Assembly (NCBI RefSeq): GCF_024623785.1
Contig: NZ_JANKBZ010000010.1
Span: 124,001 to 188,000, forward strand
From: Archangium lipolyticum
GTDB taxonomy: Bacteria; Myxococcota; Myxococcia; Myxococcales; Myxococcaceae
Direction of reading: 5' to 3'
DNA length: 64,000 bases
The notes under the pieces were generated by a model. It made no database searches, was not told the origin of the DNA, and saw nothing but the letters and a program-made list of their open reading frames with translations. A program made the position numbers and the translations under genes. How positions within the stretch are numbered: the stretch's first letter is position 1; every line of letters starts with the position of its first letter. Positions 9,497-17,175 of this stretch are shown here, piece by piece.

Positions 9497-10906
9497 ATGG
9501 GCCTGGATTCGTGGCTCAAGGAGACTTCTGACCGGCAGCGACTCTTTCTGGCTGGGCTCGACACATTCCATGAGCAGGTCGTAACCGGGATGCGACAACT
9601 CTCCGCACGCGTGGAATCCGCTCATCAGAGGGCCGACGACCGGGAGCCGGATCGCATTTTCCGAGCGCGCCAGACGCTCGACGTCCAAGCCGTTCTCGGC
9701 AAGCTGGACGCACGCAATCTCGCCAGCCTGTCGCGTCGTGAGTTGAGGGCGATGCCTGGTCTGTGGCGCGAGGTGGGGTTGGAGCGTATGGAATGGTTCC
9801 TCACGCAGAATCCCGAGAGTTGGCCTCGGTTGGTACGCCAGCGACTTCGTGACTGGAGCCTGTACGAGGATGGCTCGCAACAGGTTGCATGGGCGCGGCT
9901 CGCGGGCAGGTGTCCGACGGACTCTCGCTCATTACGGGGGAACTTGCCCCTATCAATCGAGGGGGTGCTCGGTCGAGAGGGTCCAGGGCTTCTCGCTACG
10001 CATTGGAAGGACCGGCCTTTGCTTGAGGTAATTGAGACGCTGCGAGGCGCGGGGGTGAAGCCAAACACCGCCTATGCAGGCCACGTCGTGGCGGAGTACC
10101 TCCTCCGAAGAGTTCAGGCGCGTTGGGATGTCTCCGAGAGCTTGGCGTTTCTCCTGGACGACTCACGCGGACGGGCATGGTTGCCGCACGTGGCCACGGA
10201 AGGGACTGTGTCCTCCGTTCCATTGGTGGCCCGCGTGGCCGTGGTGGCGGCGGCGCTGGACTGCCGGGCGCGTGGGCAGATCAGCGCGGGAGTCCGCGGG
10301 CGTCTTGAGGAGCGCCTCGTGTCTAGGGATAGTGTTTTTGGCGATCCCCGTCTCAAGACCTTGACCGAGGCATGGACCCAGGTCCGACAGCGCGCCAAAG
10401 AGGCTTTCGATGACTTCTTGGCCGCTCTCATTCAGCAGGATCTTGAGTTCTTCTTTGAGCGTGCGATGAGGGAGCAGGATCGACGTAGATTCTGGCTGCG
10501 CTATCTTGGTTCCATCCGGAGGACGACGTGCTGGCTTGACTCGATGACGTACGACGAGTTGTTCCGAAAGGTCGCGACACTTCCGCCAGAGCAGCAGGCC
10601 GCTTTCAGGAGAGCCAGGAGGCTTTCAAAGGGGCGGGTGAGTGCATTCTGTCTGTGGTTCGAGAGCTACGTGGTGGTCGAGTTTTCTGATACTGGCAACG
10701 CGGCTTTCATTTATCGGCATGCGAATCTCGAGCAGAAGCTTCGGGGCGAGGAGGCCGAGAGCGCCAGCGATCTCAATGACGGCCTCAGCGGGGGATTCGC
10801 CTCGCGACGGCTGATTCACGGTGGACAATGGCAGACTCGGTTCCAGCTGGCACTGCTGGAACTCGGCATCGAATGGGACCGTCCTGCTCAGAAAAGGACT
10901 CGCTGA
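9497..10906 (+). CDS. zorC: EH-signature domain protein, Zorya ZorC-like
   Basis: Cytosolic component specific to type I Zorya; the family is reported to act in DNA binding or sensing. The 469 residues are soluble, with no signal or membrane segment. The C-terminal ~120 residues show the EH-signature pattern: Glu395 in VVVEFSDTGNAAFIY and His441 in RLIHGGQWQTRF, the Glu and His after which the domain is named. The start ATG has a good ribosome site (TAGGAGGCGTC) 8 nt after the zorB stop. The N-terminal two thirds is helical and without a motif I recognise. EH-signature proteins are known to sit beside SNF2 and OmpA-type genes, which supports the whole operon assignment. Confidence 0.8.
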   Translation: MGLDSWLKETSDRQRLFLAGLDTFHEQVVTGMRQLSARVESAHQRADDREPDRIFRARQTLDVQAVLGKLDARNLASLSRRELRAMPGLWREVGLERMEWFLTQNPESWPRLVRQRLRDWSLYEDGSQQVAWARLAGRCPTDSRSLRGNLPLSIEGVLGREGPGLLATHWKDRPLLEVIETLRGAGVKPNTAYAGHVVAEYLLRRVQARWDVSESLAFLLDDSRGRAWLPHVATEGTVSSVPLVARVAVVAAALDCRARGQISAGVRGRLEERLVSRDSVFGDPRLKTLTEAWTQVRQRAKEAFDDFLAALIQQDLEFFFERAMREQDRRRFWLRYLGSIRRTTCWLDSMTYDELFRKVATLPPEQQAAFRRARRLSKGRVSAFCLWFESYVVVEFSDTGNAAFIYRHANLEQKLRGEEAESASDLNDGLSGGFASRRLIHGGQWQTRFQLALLELGIEWDRPAQKRTR

Positions 10907-11006
10907 GGTTCCTGTTTCGGCGCGACCCGATGCTGTCCTACCAGACCTCAAGATGCAGGGGGTGTACCGGACCATGTGGAACAGTGATCCTACCCTGAGT
11001 TTTGTG

Positions 11007-11041
11007 GACGCACGGTGGTGCACCACCGGGTGTTGTGCGTC
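11007..11041. terminator. hairpin between convergent zorC and sitI6
   Basis: Outer arms GACGCAC (11007-11013) and GTGCGTC (11035-11041) enclose a palindromic GGTGGTGCACCACC. It sits in the 222-bp gap between two converging operons, about 100 bp past the zorC stop and 90 bp past the sitI6 stop. A T-run is lacking, so a bidirectional terminator is only likely. Confidence 0.4.
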
Positions 11042-11128
11042 CAGGACGGAAGAGGGGTTCTTCCCGAGCAAGGATCCCTTGAGGTGTGCGGGGCTGGTCG
11101 TCGGGGGCGCAGGTGCCGCCCACGCGGC

Positions 11129-11854
11129 TCAGCGAGCCTCCACCTCCTGGAAGACGACCCCATCCAGCTCCAGGCGGTGCACCGCGTCCACCAGTCGCTC
11201 GTTGGCGACGATGATTCCCGAGACCTCGCCCAGGCGGAAGATGTCCACGTGCTCTGGAATCCGTGTGGCGTCGAGCCAGTAGGGGTCCGGGAGCATGAAA
11301 CCCTTGTCGACATTGCACACGGGACACCGGGGCTGCTCGGGCGGCAGGCAGCCTGGGTGGAGCTGCCCGTGGGACTCGAGCTGGATGTCCCGCAGCTCGG
11401 GTGCCTGTTTGGTGCGGAAGCGCACCTGGGTGGGGCAGCCACGGAGGCCGCGGATGCCCGCATCCTGCAATCGCTCCAAGGCCTCGCGGCGCATGCAGAG
11501 GGACATGGCGTTTTGCATGAAGAGCTGGCCGAAGTAGCCCAGGCCTGTTCCCTGGAGTGGGCCGAACACCGCTCCTGGTTGCAGCACGGCGCCAGGAGGT
11601 GCCAGTGGACGCACGAGCTCGCGCCGCCGGATGAATTCCTCGTGTGGGACGGGCCAGGCACTGGACAACTTCTTCAGCTCTTCGGGTGGCAGCCCCGAAA
11701 GGTCCACGCACGGGTATTGAGCAAATGTATGCATCTCTGGCTGCAGATGACAGGCCGGGCAGGGCTCCACACCGGGCAGCTTCCACGCGTGCGAGGCGTT
11801 CAGGTTGCCCGTATTACGCGGCGATGGGTCTCTGGTGAGCGCGTAGAACTTCAT
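11129..11854 (-). CDS. sitI6: SitI6-like double-CXXC immunity protein
   Basis: Probable immunity protein that protects the cell from the toxin encoded just upstream. The 241-residue product has two CXXC knuckles, EPCPACHLQ near residue 33 and PRCPVCNVDK near residue 180, as in the myxobacterial 'double-CXXCG motif' family paired with TIGR02269-type lipoproteins (SitA6/SitI6). In the named family each knuckle is followed by Gly; here His and Asn follow instead. No signal peptide, so it is cytosolic, as expected for neutralising a nuclease. It follows sitA6 on the minus strand after 24 nt and is probably co-transcribed. Pairing with the lipoprotein gives most of the confidence. Confidence 0.8.
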   Translation of the reverse strand: MKFYALTRDPSPRNTGNLNASHAWKLPGVEPCPACHLQPEMHTFAQYPCVDLSGLPPEELKKLSSAWPVPHEEFIRRRELVRPLAPPGAVLQPGAVFGPLQGTGLGYFGQLFMQNAMSLCMRREALERLQDAGIRGLRGCPTQVRFRTKQAPELRDIQLESHGQLHPGCLPPEQPRCPVCNVDKGFMLPDPYWLDATRIPEHVDIFRLGEVSGIIVANERLVDAVHRLELDGVVFQEVEAR

Positions 11855-11878
11855 ACGTTCGTGTCTGCTTCCTGGCTG

Positions 11879-12589
11879 TCAAGGAGCGAGAAGCTGGGGT
11901 CCAGGCGGAGACACTGGAGCGGAGTAGGGCCTGACGGGACCGGCAATGTCGAAGCGCAAGGCCAGCTCAAAAGCCTTGCGAAGCAGCTCCTCCGGCGGCA
12001 CCCGGCGGTACCGATTGGCCTCGTAGAACTGCCGCCATGCCGCGTTCCATGATCCGCCATTCGCGCCGCTGTGGATGCGCAGATGCACGTGCTCGGGGAG
12101 GACCATGGTCCACTGGTGGATGTTGATGCCACATTGATTGAACCAATCCCTGAACTCCCGCGCTTGGGGAAAGAGGTGATGCTTGAGCAGCTTGCCTTCG
12201 AGCCGGGGAAAGGCGGGTAGGAATCCCTGGCGATAGCGGAAGTGGAAGGTCAGCCGGGGTCGGGCGTCCTCCCGAAGCCCCGCGCGTCTCCAATTGCGCT
12301 GAGTCCCAGGGGGGCGGAAGGGAAGGCGATAGAACTGCGCCAGCTCCGCGTCATGCGCCAGGGGCACGTGCGCGAGTGCCTCAGGGTCCACGTCCGCACA
12401 ATCGAAGAAGGCGCATTCGCCTTCGTCACAGGCGAGTACGACGCACTGGTCGGCGTCCGCGTCGTCGCAGGCAGTGGTGTCGTCAGGCTTCGTCCTCTCC
12501 CCTGCGTGCGAGACAGGTGCGGAGGTGGCGCACGCGGCCAGTAGAAGCGTGGCAAGTAATAAAGCCCGGTGTGGGAGGGCTCGAGTCAT
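11879..12589 (-). CDS. sitA6: SitA6-like (TIGR02269-type) polymorphic toxin lipoprotein
   Basis: Probable lipoprotein toxin passed to siblings by outer-membrane exchange, the kin-discrimination route known for SitA proteins of Myxococcus. The 236-residue product starts with a lipoprotein signal (LLLAAC, Cys20). A Cys/Asp-rich spacer follows (CDDADADQC to FFDCADVDPEA). The C-terminal effector region carries KHHLFPQ, GINIHQWTM, LPEHVHLRIHSG and GSWNAAWRQF, an HNH-like His array, so a nuclease is likely. ATG 12589 lies 5 nt from the right 29-bp repeat, so its promoter must be in the repeat or beyond. It is 61 nt behind the GH128 gene on the same strand and could be read through from it. Toxin activity is inferred from the family. 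Confidence 0.8.
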   Translation of the reverse strand: MTRALPHRALLLATLLLAACATSAPVSHAGERTKPDDTTACDDADADQCVVLACDEGECAFFDCADVDPEALAHVPLAHDAELAQFYRLPFRPPGTQRNWRRAGLREDARPRLTFHFRYRQGFLPAFPRLEGKLLKHHLFPQAREFRDWFNQCGINIHQWTMVLPEHVHLRIHSGANGGSWNAAWRQFYEANRYRRVPPEELLRKAFELALRFDIAGPVRPYSAPVSPPGPQLLAP

Positions 12590-12594
12590 GTCCG

Positions 12595-12623
12595 GCTTCT
12601 CCGTGGAGCGGGTGGCCTGAGCC
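12595..12623 (+). repeat. 29-bp direct repeat, right copy (att-like)
   Basis: Identical over 29 bases to 3313-3341 and in the same orientation; the match stops on both sides. Here the sequence is not part of pdxY but an isolated fragment between sitA6 and the GH128 gene. It marks the right edge of the proposed pdxY island. Confidence 0.85.
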
Positions 12624-12650
12624 TGATGGTGGCCGGGCCCTCGCCGCGTG

Positions 12651-13550
12651 TCAGCGGAAGGGCAGGGAGAGGTAATGGGCGCCCAGCTCCGTCACTGTTC
12701 CCGGAGCGCCCAGAAGGCTGGCGAAGCACGGATCGTTCGTCCACCGCCCCGTGAACCAGGCGTAGCGGAACACATCCTCACGGCTCTCGCAGACCGCCAC
12801 CATCTCCGTCATCTGGGCCTTCTGCTTGGCGACCGAGTCGATCTGCGCGCCATCCTTCTGGCTGTGGCAGTTGGCGAATTCCGTGACCCAGAACTGCTTG
12901 CCGTACTTCTTGAGCCGGTCCAGCTGGCCCGCGAGCCCGTAGTCGTACCAGTGGAACGCGAGGTAATCGATGCGCGGGTCACGGTTCCCGTTGGCCGCGC
13001 GGTAGGCCGCGTAGAACGCATCGAGCCAGACGACCGGATCCGAGTAGCCCGGATAGGTTCCCCAGTTCATCCCGGGGCCGACCAGCTTGACCCCCGTATT
13101 CGCGGCGACGCTCTCGTACCTGGGCCACAGCCGCGCCGCGTCCTGGGGCGACATGTTGGCCTGGTCCGTGAGGTTGGGCTCGTTGAGGAGCAGCAGGTAC
13201 TTGATGTCGGGATGGGCCTTGAGGAACGCCTCGATGCTCTCGGCGTTGAAGTTTCCGTTCCACAGCATGGGGATGAAGTCCATGCCGTAACGGGACTGAT
13301 GATCCGAGGGCACATTCCGGTGGGGCTGCGGGCTCCAGTTGTACCACCAGCTCACCCCTGGAGAGAGGGCGGCGAGGTCCTCCGGAGTCGCGAGGTCGAA
13401 GGCGATTCCCCGCTTGGCGCTCTTGGTGGGAAGGGTGGGCGTCTGGGTGCCCGCGTCCTCGGGCGATGAGTCGCCCGTGTTCGGCGTGCTCGAACCACAA
13501 CCCAGCAGCATCAGGATCGCGATGAATGACGGCGCGACTCGGCGTCTCAT
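12651..13550 (-). CDS. GH128-type glycoside hydrolase lipoprotein
   Basis: Probable beta-1,3-glucanase displayed on the cell surface or secreted. ATG 13550 gives 299 residues with a lipoprotein signal ending LMLLGC (Cys18) and a GGAGG ribosome site. A longer frame upstream only adds a Pro/Arg-rich stretch. After a Ser/Thr/Asp-rich linker the catalytic core matches the Asl1-like glycosyl hydrolase family. It has KRGIAFD, WWYNWSPQP, MLWNGNF, LLLNEPNL (likely acid/base Glu), YLAFHWYDYG and FWVTEFANC (likely nucleophile Glu). Such enzymes in a predatory soil bacterium fit attack on fungal or algal glucans; that role is inferred. It lies just outside the right repeat of the pdxY island. Confidence 0.82.
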   Translation of the reverse strand: MRRRVAPSFIAILMLLGCGSSTPNTGDSSPEDAGTQTPTLPTKSAKRGIAFDLATPEDLAALSPGVSWWYNWSPQPHRNVPSDHQSRYGMDFIPMLWNGNFNAESIEAFLKAHPDIKYLLLLNEPNLTDQANMSPQDAARLWPRYESVAANTGVKLVGPGMNWGTYPGYSDPVVWLDAFYAAYRAANGNRDPRIDYLAFHWYDYGLAGQLDRLKKYGKQFWVTEFANCHSQKDGAQIDSVAKQKAQMTEMVAVCESREDVFRYAWFTGRWTNDPCFASLLGAPGTVTELGAHYLSLPFR

Positions 13551-13581
13551 GTGTCTTTGCCTCCGACTGAGAGGCGTTCTA

Positions 13582-14763
13582 TCAGGCGGGGCGCTTGGGA
13601 GTGTCCTGAAAGGCGGCGGCGAGGAACCGCTCCACGGCCCAGGTGGTGATCTGTCCTCCCGGTCCCGCGGGGTTGGCATCACAGCCGTGGGTGGCCCAGG
13701 GGAGCTCGAGCTGCAGGTGGGGGACGTTGGCCTGATTCAGGCGCCTGGCCAGACGCCGGCTCTGTTCCGCGAGGACCAGCTCGTCCCGGGTCCCATGAAC
13801 CAACAGGGTGGCAGGCGAATTGGGGAGCACGAAGTCGATGGGCGACGCGGCATCGAAGCGCTCCTGGACTTGTGCAGGCGTTCCGCCGAGGTACTCGCTC
13901 AGGGTCTTGGGGCTGTCCATCACCCGGGGGTTGGTGGGGTTGGCCCAACCCCAGTTGAGATCCGTGGGCGCATACAGGGCGACGACCGCGCGGATCGCCG
14001 GATCTCGAGCCGTGTAGGCGGCGAGCAGTGCCAGCTGGCCACCAGCGGAGCGCCCGAGGATGGCGATGCGGGAAGCATCCAGCTCCAGCTGGGAGGCGTT
14101 CTCTCGCAGCCAGTCCAGCGCGGCGAGCACGTCATCGCGCTGGGCCGGGAAGGTGTGACGGGGCGCGAGCCGGTAGTTGATCGCCGCGACCGCGTGGCCT
14201 CGGGCGGCGAGATAGCTGTTCAGCCAGTCGAGCTGGGTGCTGTCCCCGCTGTTCCAGGAGCCCCCGTGGATGACCACGACGAGCGGCAGGGGCCGGGGCG
14301 CCTCGGCGCTGCGGTACAAGTCCAGTTGCAGGGCATGGCCGTCGACCTCCCGGTAGGTGTGCCGGGTGGGGGTCACCCTGGGGGTGGAGACCGAGAGCAG
14401 ATCACCCAGGACCAGGGGCGCGGTCCGCGCGGGAGCACCGGGGAGCGCACGGGGCTGGACGGGTCCGAAGGTCTTCGCGAAGTGCGCCTCCAGCTCTTTC
14501 ACGTACCGGAGGGCCCGGAGCAGGGAGGAGAGCAGGAGAAGCACGGCGAGCGTGGCCAGGACCCACGTGAGCCGAGCGCCGAAACCCGTTCCACCGGGCA
14601 GCAGCAACAAGAGGAGCGGAAGGCCGGCCAGCACGTGGCCCCACTCGGTCGCGGCCACGGCGGGCTTCCAGAGGGAGCCCAGGGGAGCCTTGAAGAAGCC
14701 CAGCAGACCCAGCCCGAAGAGCAGGCCGGCGAGAATCAGACGAAGGGTGTCGAGTGGTTCCAC
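13582..14763 (-). CDS. membrane-anchored alpha/beta hydrolase (esterase, BD-FAE/HSL-like)
   Basis: The 393 residues begin with three hydrophobic segments (about 5-27, 40-57 and 65-85), so the protein sits in the inner membrane with a C-terminal hydrolase domain. The oxyanion motif is VIHGGSW, the nucleophile elbow GRSAGGQLA, the acid Asp lies in LVHGTRDELV and the catalytic His in ATHGCDAN. These place it with carboxylesterases of the hormone-sensitive-lipase/BD-FAE group. The natural substrate cannot be read from the sequence. It is 31 nt upstream of the GH128 gene on the same strand, so the two may be co-transcribed. The start ATG lies at the end of a 190-bp divergent gap. Confidence 0.8.
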   Translation of the reverse strand: MEPLDTLRLILAGLLFGLGLLGFFKAPLGSLWKPAVAATEWGHVLAGLPLLLLLLPGGTGFGARLTWVLATLAVLLLLSSLLRALRYVKELEAHFAKTFGPVQPRALPGAPARTAPLVLGDLLSVSTPRVTPTRHTYREVDGHALQLDLYRSAEAPRPLPLVVVIHGGSWNSGDSTQLDWLNSYLAARGHAVAAINYRLAPRHTFPAQRDDVLAALDWLRENASQLELDASRIAILGRSAGGQLALLAAYTARDPAIRAVVALYAPTDLNWGWANPTNPRVMDSPKTLSEYLGGTPAQVQERFDAASPIDFVLPNSPATLLVHGTRDELVLAEQSRRLARRLNQANVPHLQLELPWATHGCDANPAGPGGQITTWAVERFLAAAFQDTPKRPA

Positions 14764-14953
14764 TGAAGGAACACTACTCCAGACCGCGACGGAGCTGGCA
14801 CCCGCCTCGATGAAGCCGGGTCAGCGCCTGCTACTCGGTGGCCCCCTGGTCCCCGACGCGCTCGGAGTCCTCGAAGACGTCGAGCTCGGGCGCTGACTGG
14901 GAGGTGTCGCCCGCCGCGTTGACAGCGCCAGGCGGCTGCGCTGGTGTGTCGCC

Positions 14954-16246
14954 ATGCTCCTGCCCCTGGCGGCCACCCTCCTCGCGCTCGCATCCGCTGC
15001 GGCGCCCTGGCCTTACGGCGACTCGGCGAAGGTCCCCGAGCACACGCTGAGGGTCCGCGTCCTCGTTGGGGACAAGCCGGCGCCGCTCGAGACCGAGGTG
15101 CGCTTGTACGCACCCAGCATGCTCTGTGGTACCAGCCAGCGCAGCTCGGCGCCGCTGCGCCACCCCGACGCCGAGGGCTGGGTCACCTTCGAGAAGGTCG
15201 GCGAGGTGAGGGACGTCCAGGCCGAGCACCCGGCGCTCGGCTCCGCCTCCGTCTGGCCGGAGTCCACCGACGAGACCGCGACCATTGTCTTTCCCACCGG
15301 CCTGTCGATCAGCGGAAAGGTCGTCGACGAGAAGGGGAGGGGAGTCGCCGAGGCCCGGGTGTACGCGGTTCCCAAGGTCGAGGTCGAGGGGGGCTACCGG
15401 GCCCTGGTGGAGACGAGGTCCGGGCACACCGCCTACGCCGAGCGCTCCCGGCTGTCACAGCCCGACGGCACCTTCGAGTTCTGGGGCCTGCGCGAGGGGG
15501 CCTGGGCCATTGTCGCGGACGGCTTCGATGGCGTTCCCTCGCCGGCGGTCGAGGTCCAGGCCGGTGCGCGGGAAGTGAGTGTTCCCCTCTTCACCCGGTT
15601 CCGCTTCGGCGGACGGGTGGTGGACGCGGACGGGCGGCCGGTTCCCAAGGCCCGGATCGTCGTGGCGTTGTCTCCCCGCGTGAAGGTGTCGCCTCGTCCG
15701 GAGGGCGGTTGGGAAAGGTCGAAGGAGGCCTACGCCCGGCTCTTCGAGCCCATCCCCGACGGTTTCAACCTCGAGGGCTACGGGAAGGGCTTCGACGCCG
15801 ACGCGCAGGGTGCCTTCGATGGCTTCGTCCCAGTCGCCGGCCCGATCGTCGTGGAGGCGCTCGCGCAGTGCATGGCCAGCCAGAAGGCCGAGGTCTCGGC
15901 GGGCGGCCCCGCCATTGAGCTGCGCCTCCCGCCCACCGCGCGGTTGACGGGCCGCGCGCTCGGTCCCGACGGAAAGCCCGTCACGAAGCTCGAGCTCAGG
16001 TTCGAGGCGCGGCGGAACGCGAAGATCCATTGCCCCGAGAAGTCCAACCTCGAGCTGACCACTGTCGACGGCCGGTTTTCGGTCGACGGGTTGCCGGGGT
16101 TCGACACGATGATCGCCCAGGTGCCCGGCTTGCCCTCCGTGCGCAGGAAGATCGCGCTCAAGCCGGGCCGCGAGCTGGATCTCGGTGAGCTGCGGTTCAC
16201 CTCGGTGGAGCCGCGTGTGCGCCCGCGCAAGAAAGAGGCCCCCTGA
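14954..16246 (+). CDS. secreted protein with carboxypeptidase-regulatory-like repeats
   Basis: The 430-residue product begins with a signal peptide (MLLPLAATLLALASAAA, probable cut before residue 19). At least three beta-sandwich repeats of the carboxypeptidase regulatory-like type follow: GKVVDEKGRGVAEARVYAV, GRVVDADGRPVPKARIVVA and GRALGPDGKPVTKLELRF. These modules are usually structural parts of cell-surface proteins and no catalytic domain is visible. It ends in a basic tail (RPRKKEAP). The gene is alone in its orientation. A start further upstream is possible but would bury the signal peptide. Confidence 0.75.
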   Translation: MLLPLAATLLALASAAAPWPYGDSAKVPEHTLRVRVLVGDKPAPLETEVRLYAPSMLCGTSQRSSAPLRHPDAEGWVTFEKVGEVRDVQAEHPALGSASVWPESTDETATIVFPTGLSISGKVVDEKGRGVAEARVYAVPKVEVEGGYRALVETRSGHTAYAERSRLSQPDGTFEFWGLREGAWAIVADGFDGVPSPAVEVQAGAREVSVPLFTRFRFGGRVVDADGRPVPKARIVVALSPRVKVSPRPEGGWERSKEAYARLFEPIPDGFNLEGYGKGFDADAQGAFDGFVPVAGPIVVEALAQCMASQKAEVSAGGPAIELRLPPTARLTGRALGPDGKPVTKLELRFEARRNAKIHCPEKSNLELTTVDGRFSVDGLPGFDTMIAQVPGLPSVRRKIALKPGRELDLGELRFTSVEPRVRPRKKEAP

Positions 16247-16578
16247 GCGGCTCGGGTCGTATCTTGACGTCCATGCGGACGTCCCTCATCCCCCTGTTGA
16301 CGCTCCCCGACTTCCCGCTCTCGGAGCACGAGCCTCTGGCCCAGGGCTTCCTCGCGCTCGGGTTGCGGAGTTGAGTGGATCTGGCGTGTGCGCGAGGCGT
16401 GCATCGCCGCGCTGGGCCCTCGCGCCCTCCCTTCGGGCACACGGAACCAGACATAGACGCGGACGTGGGCGTCGCTGCTGCGCTGGGCGATGATGCCCCG
16501 GCAGTTCCCGACGCCGGCCGGAGGAGATGACCTGGAAGCGGGAGGGACCCTGCTCGAGGTCGAGTCTGTCCCTGACGC
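16247..16578. other. 332-bp gap without a supported gene
   Basis: A 33-codon frame (16274-16375, +) starts MRTSLIPLLTLPDF and stops early; it may be the head of a lost gene. On the minus strand about 16395-16500 one frame reads IIAQRSSDAHVRVYVWF, which looks like a coding fragment without start or stop. Both are too short to name. Nothing else seen. Confidence 0.35.
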
Positions 16579-17175
16579 CTACCACACGTTCTGGAAGAAG
16601 AATGACCCGCCCAGCAAGGCCGGGTTGCCCAGGGCCTGCTCGGCATGCAGGAAGTCCTCGGCCGTGCCGAGCAGCAGCTTCGGCGCCTCTCCCAGTGACG
16701 GCACGAGCGCCACCACCATCGTGACGGGTACGCCGTCTGCTCGCAGCTCGAACGAGAGGAGGCGCCCGCTCCGGCTGGGGCCCCGCATGCCGAGCCGTAG
16801 GTTTCGCAGGAACACTTGCGTCTGTACCCATTCCCGGGAGAGGGATGCGAAGTCCGGCGTGTCCGGCTCGCCGCCCAGGAGCACCGCGCGCATCCGCTGC
16901 GTGGCGGGCTCGTCCCTGGTGGACAGGAGCAACTCGCACAGGAGCTTCAGGGCCGGCCGGGCGAGCGACTCGGGAGTGCGTGGCATGAGGAACGCCTGGC
17001 CCATCAGCCCCACCTCGTCGACCAGCGGAGTCACCTCTCGGAGTGACACCTGGCTCACCTTCGGTCCCCTGGCCTGTTCCTGGTTCAGCACGTGCATCCG
17101 CGCGGTCGTGTAGGACTCGCCCGTCTTCTCCTGACGTGCGCGGACGCGCTTCTTCAAGTTCTTCTTGAGGGTCAT
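16579..17175 (-). CDS. hypothetical protein with basic KKRVRAR N-terminus
   Basis: I do not recognise a named family. ATG 17175 gives 198 residues; a GGTGGG ribosome-like site precedes it, and the longer upstream frame is low-complexity. The first 30 residues (MTLKKNLKKRVRARQEKT, then TGESYTTARMHVL) match a short element that myxobacterial proteins often carry at their start. It looks like a helical nucleic-acid-binding or regulatory tail. The remainder (residues 40-198) is a mixed alpha/beta domain with no Cys, signal or membrane segment, ending in the aromatic FFFQNVW. Upstream and downstream gaps contain decayed DNA, so this may be accessory. Confidence 0.6.
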   Translation of the reverse strand: MTLKKNLKKRVRARQEKTGESYTTARMHVLNQEQARGPKVSQVSLREVTPLVDEVGLMGQAFLMPRTPESLARPALKLLCELLLSTRDEPATQRMRAVLLGGEPDTPDFASLSREWVQTQVFLRNLRLGMRGPSRSGRLLSFELRADGVPVTMVVALVPSLGEAPKLLLGTAEDFLHAEQALGNPALLGGSFFFQNVW

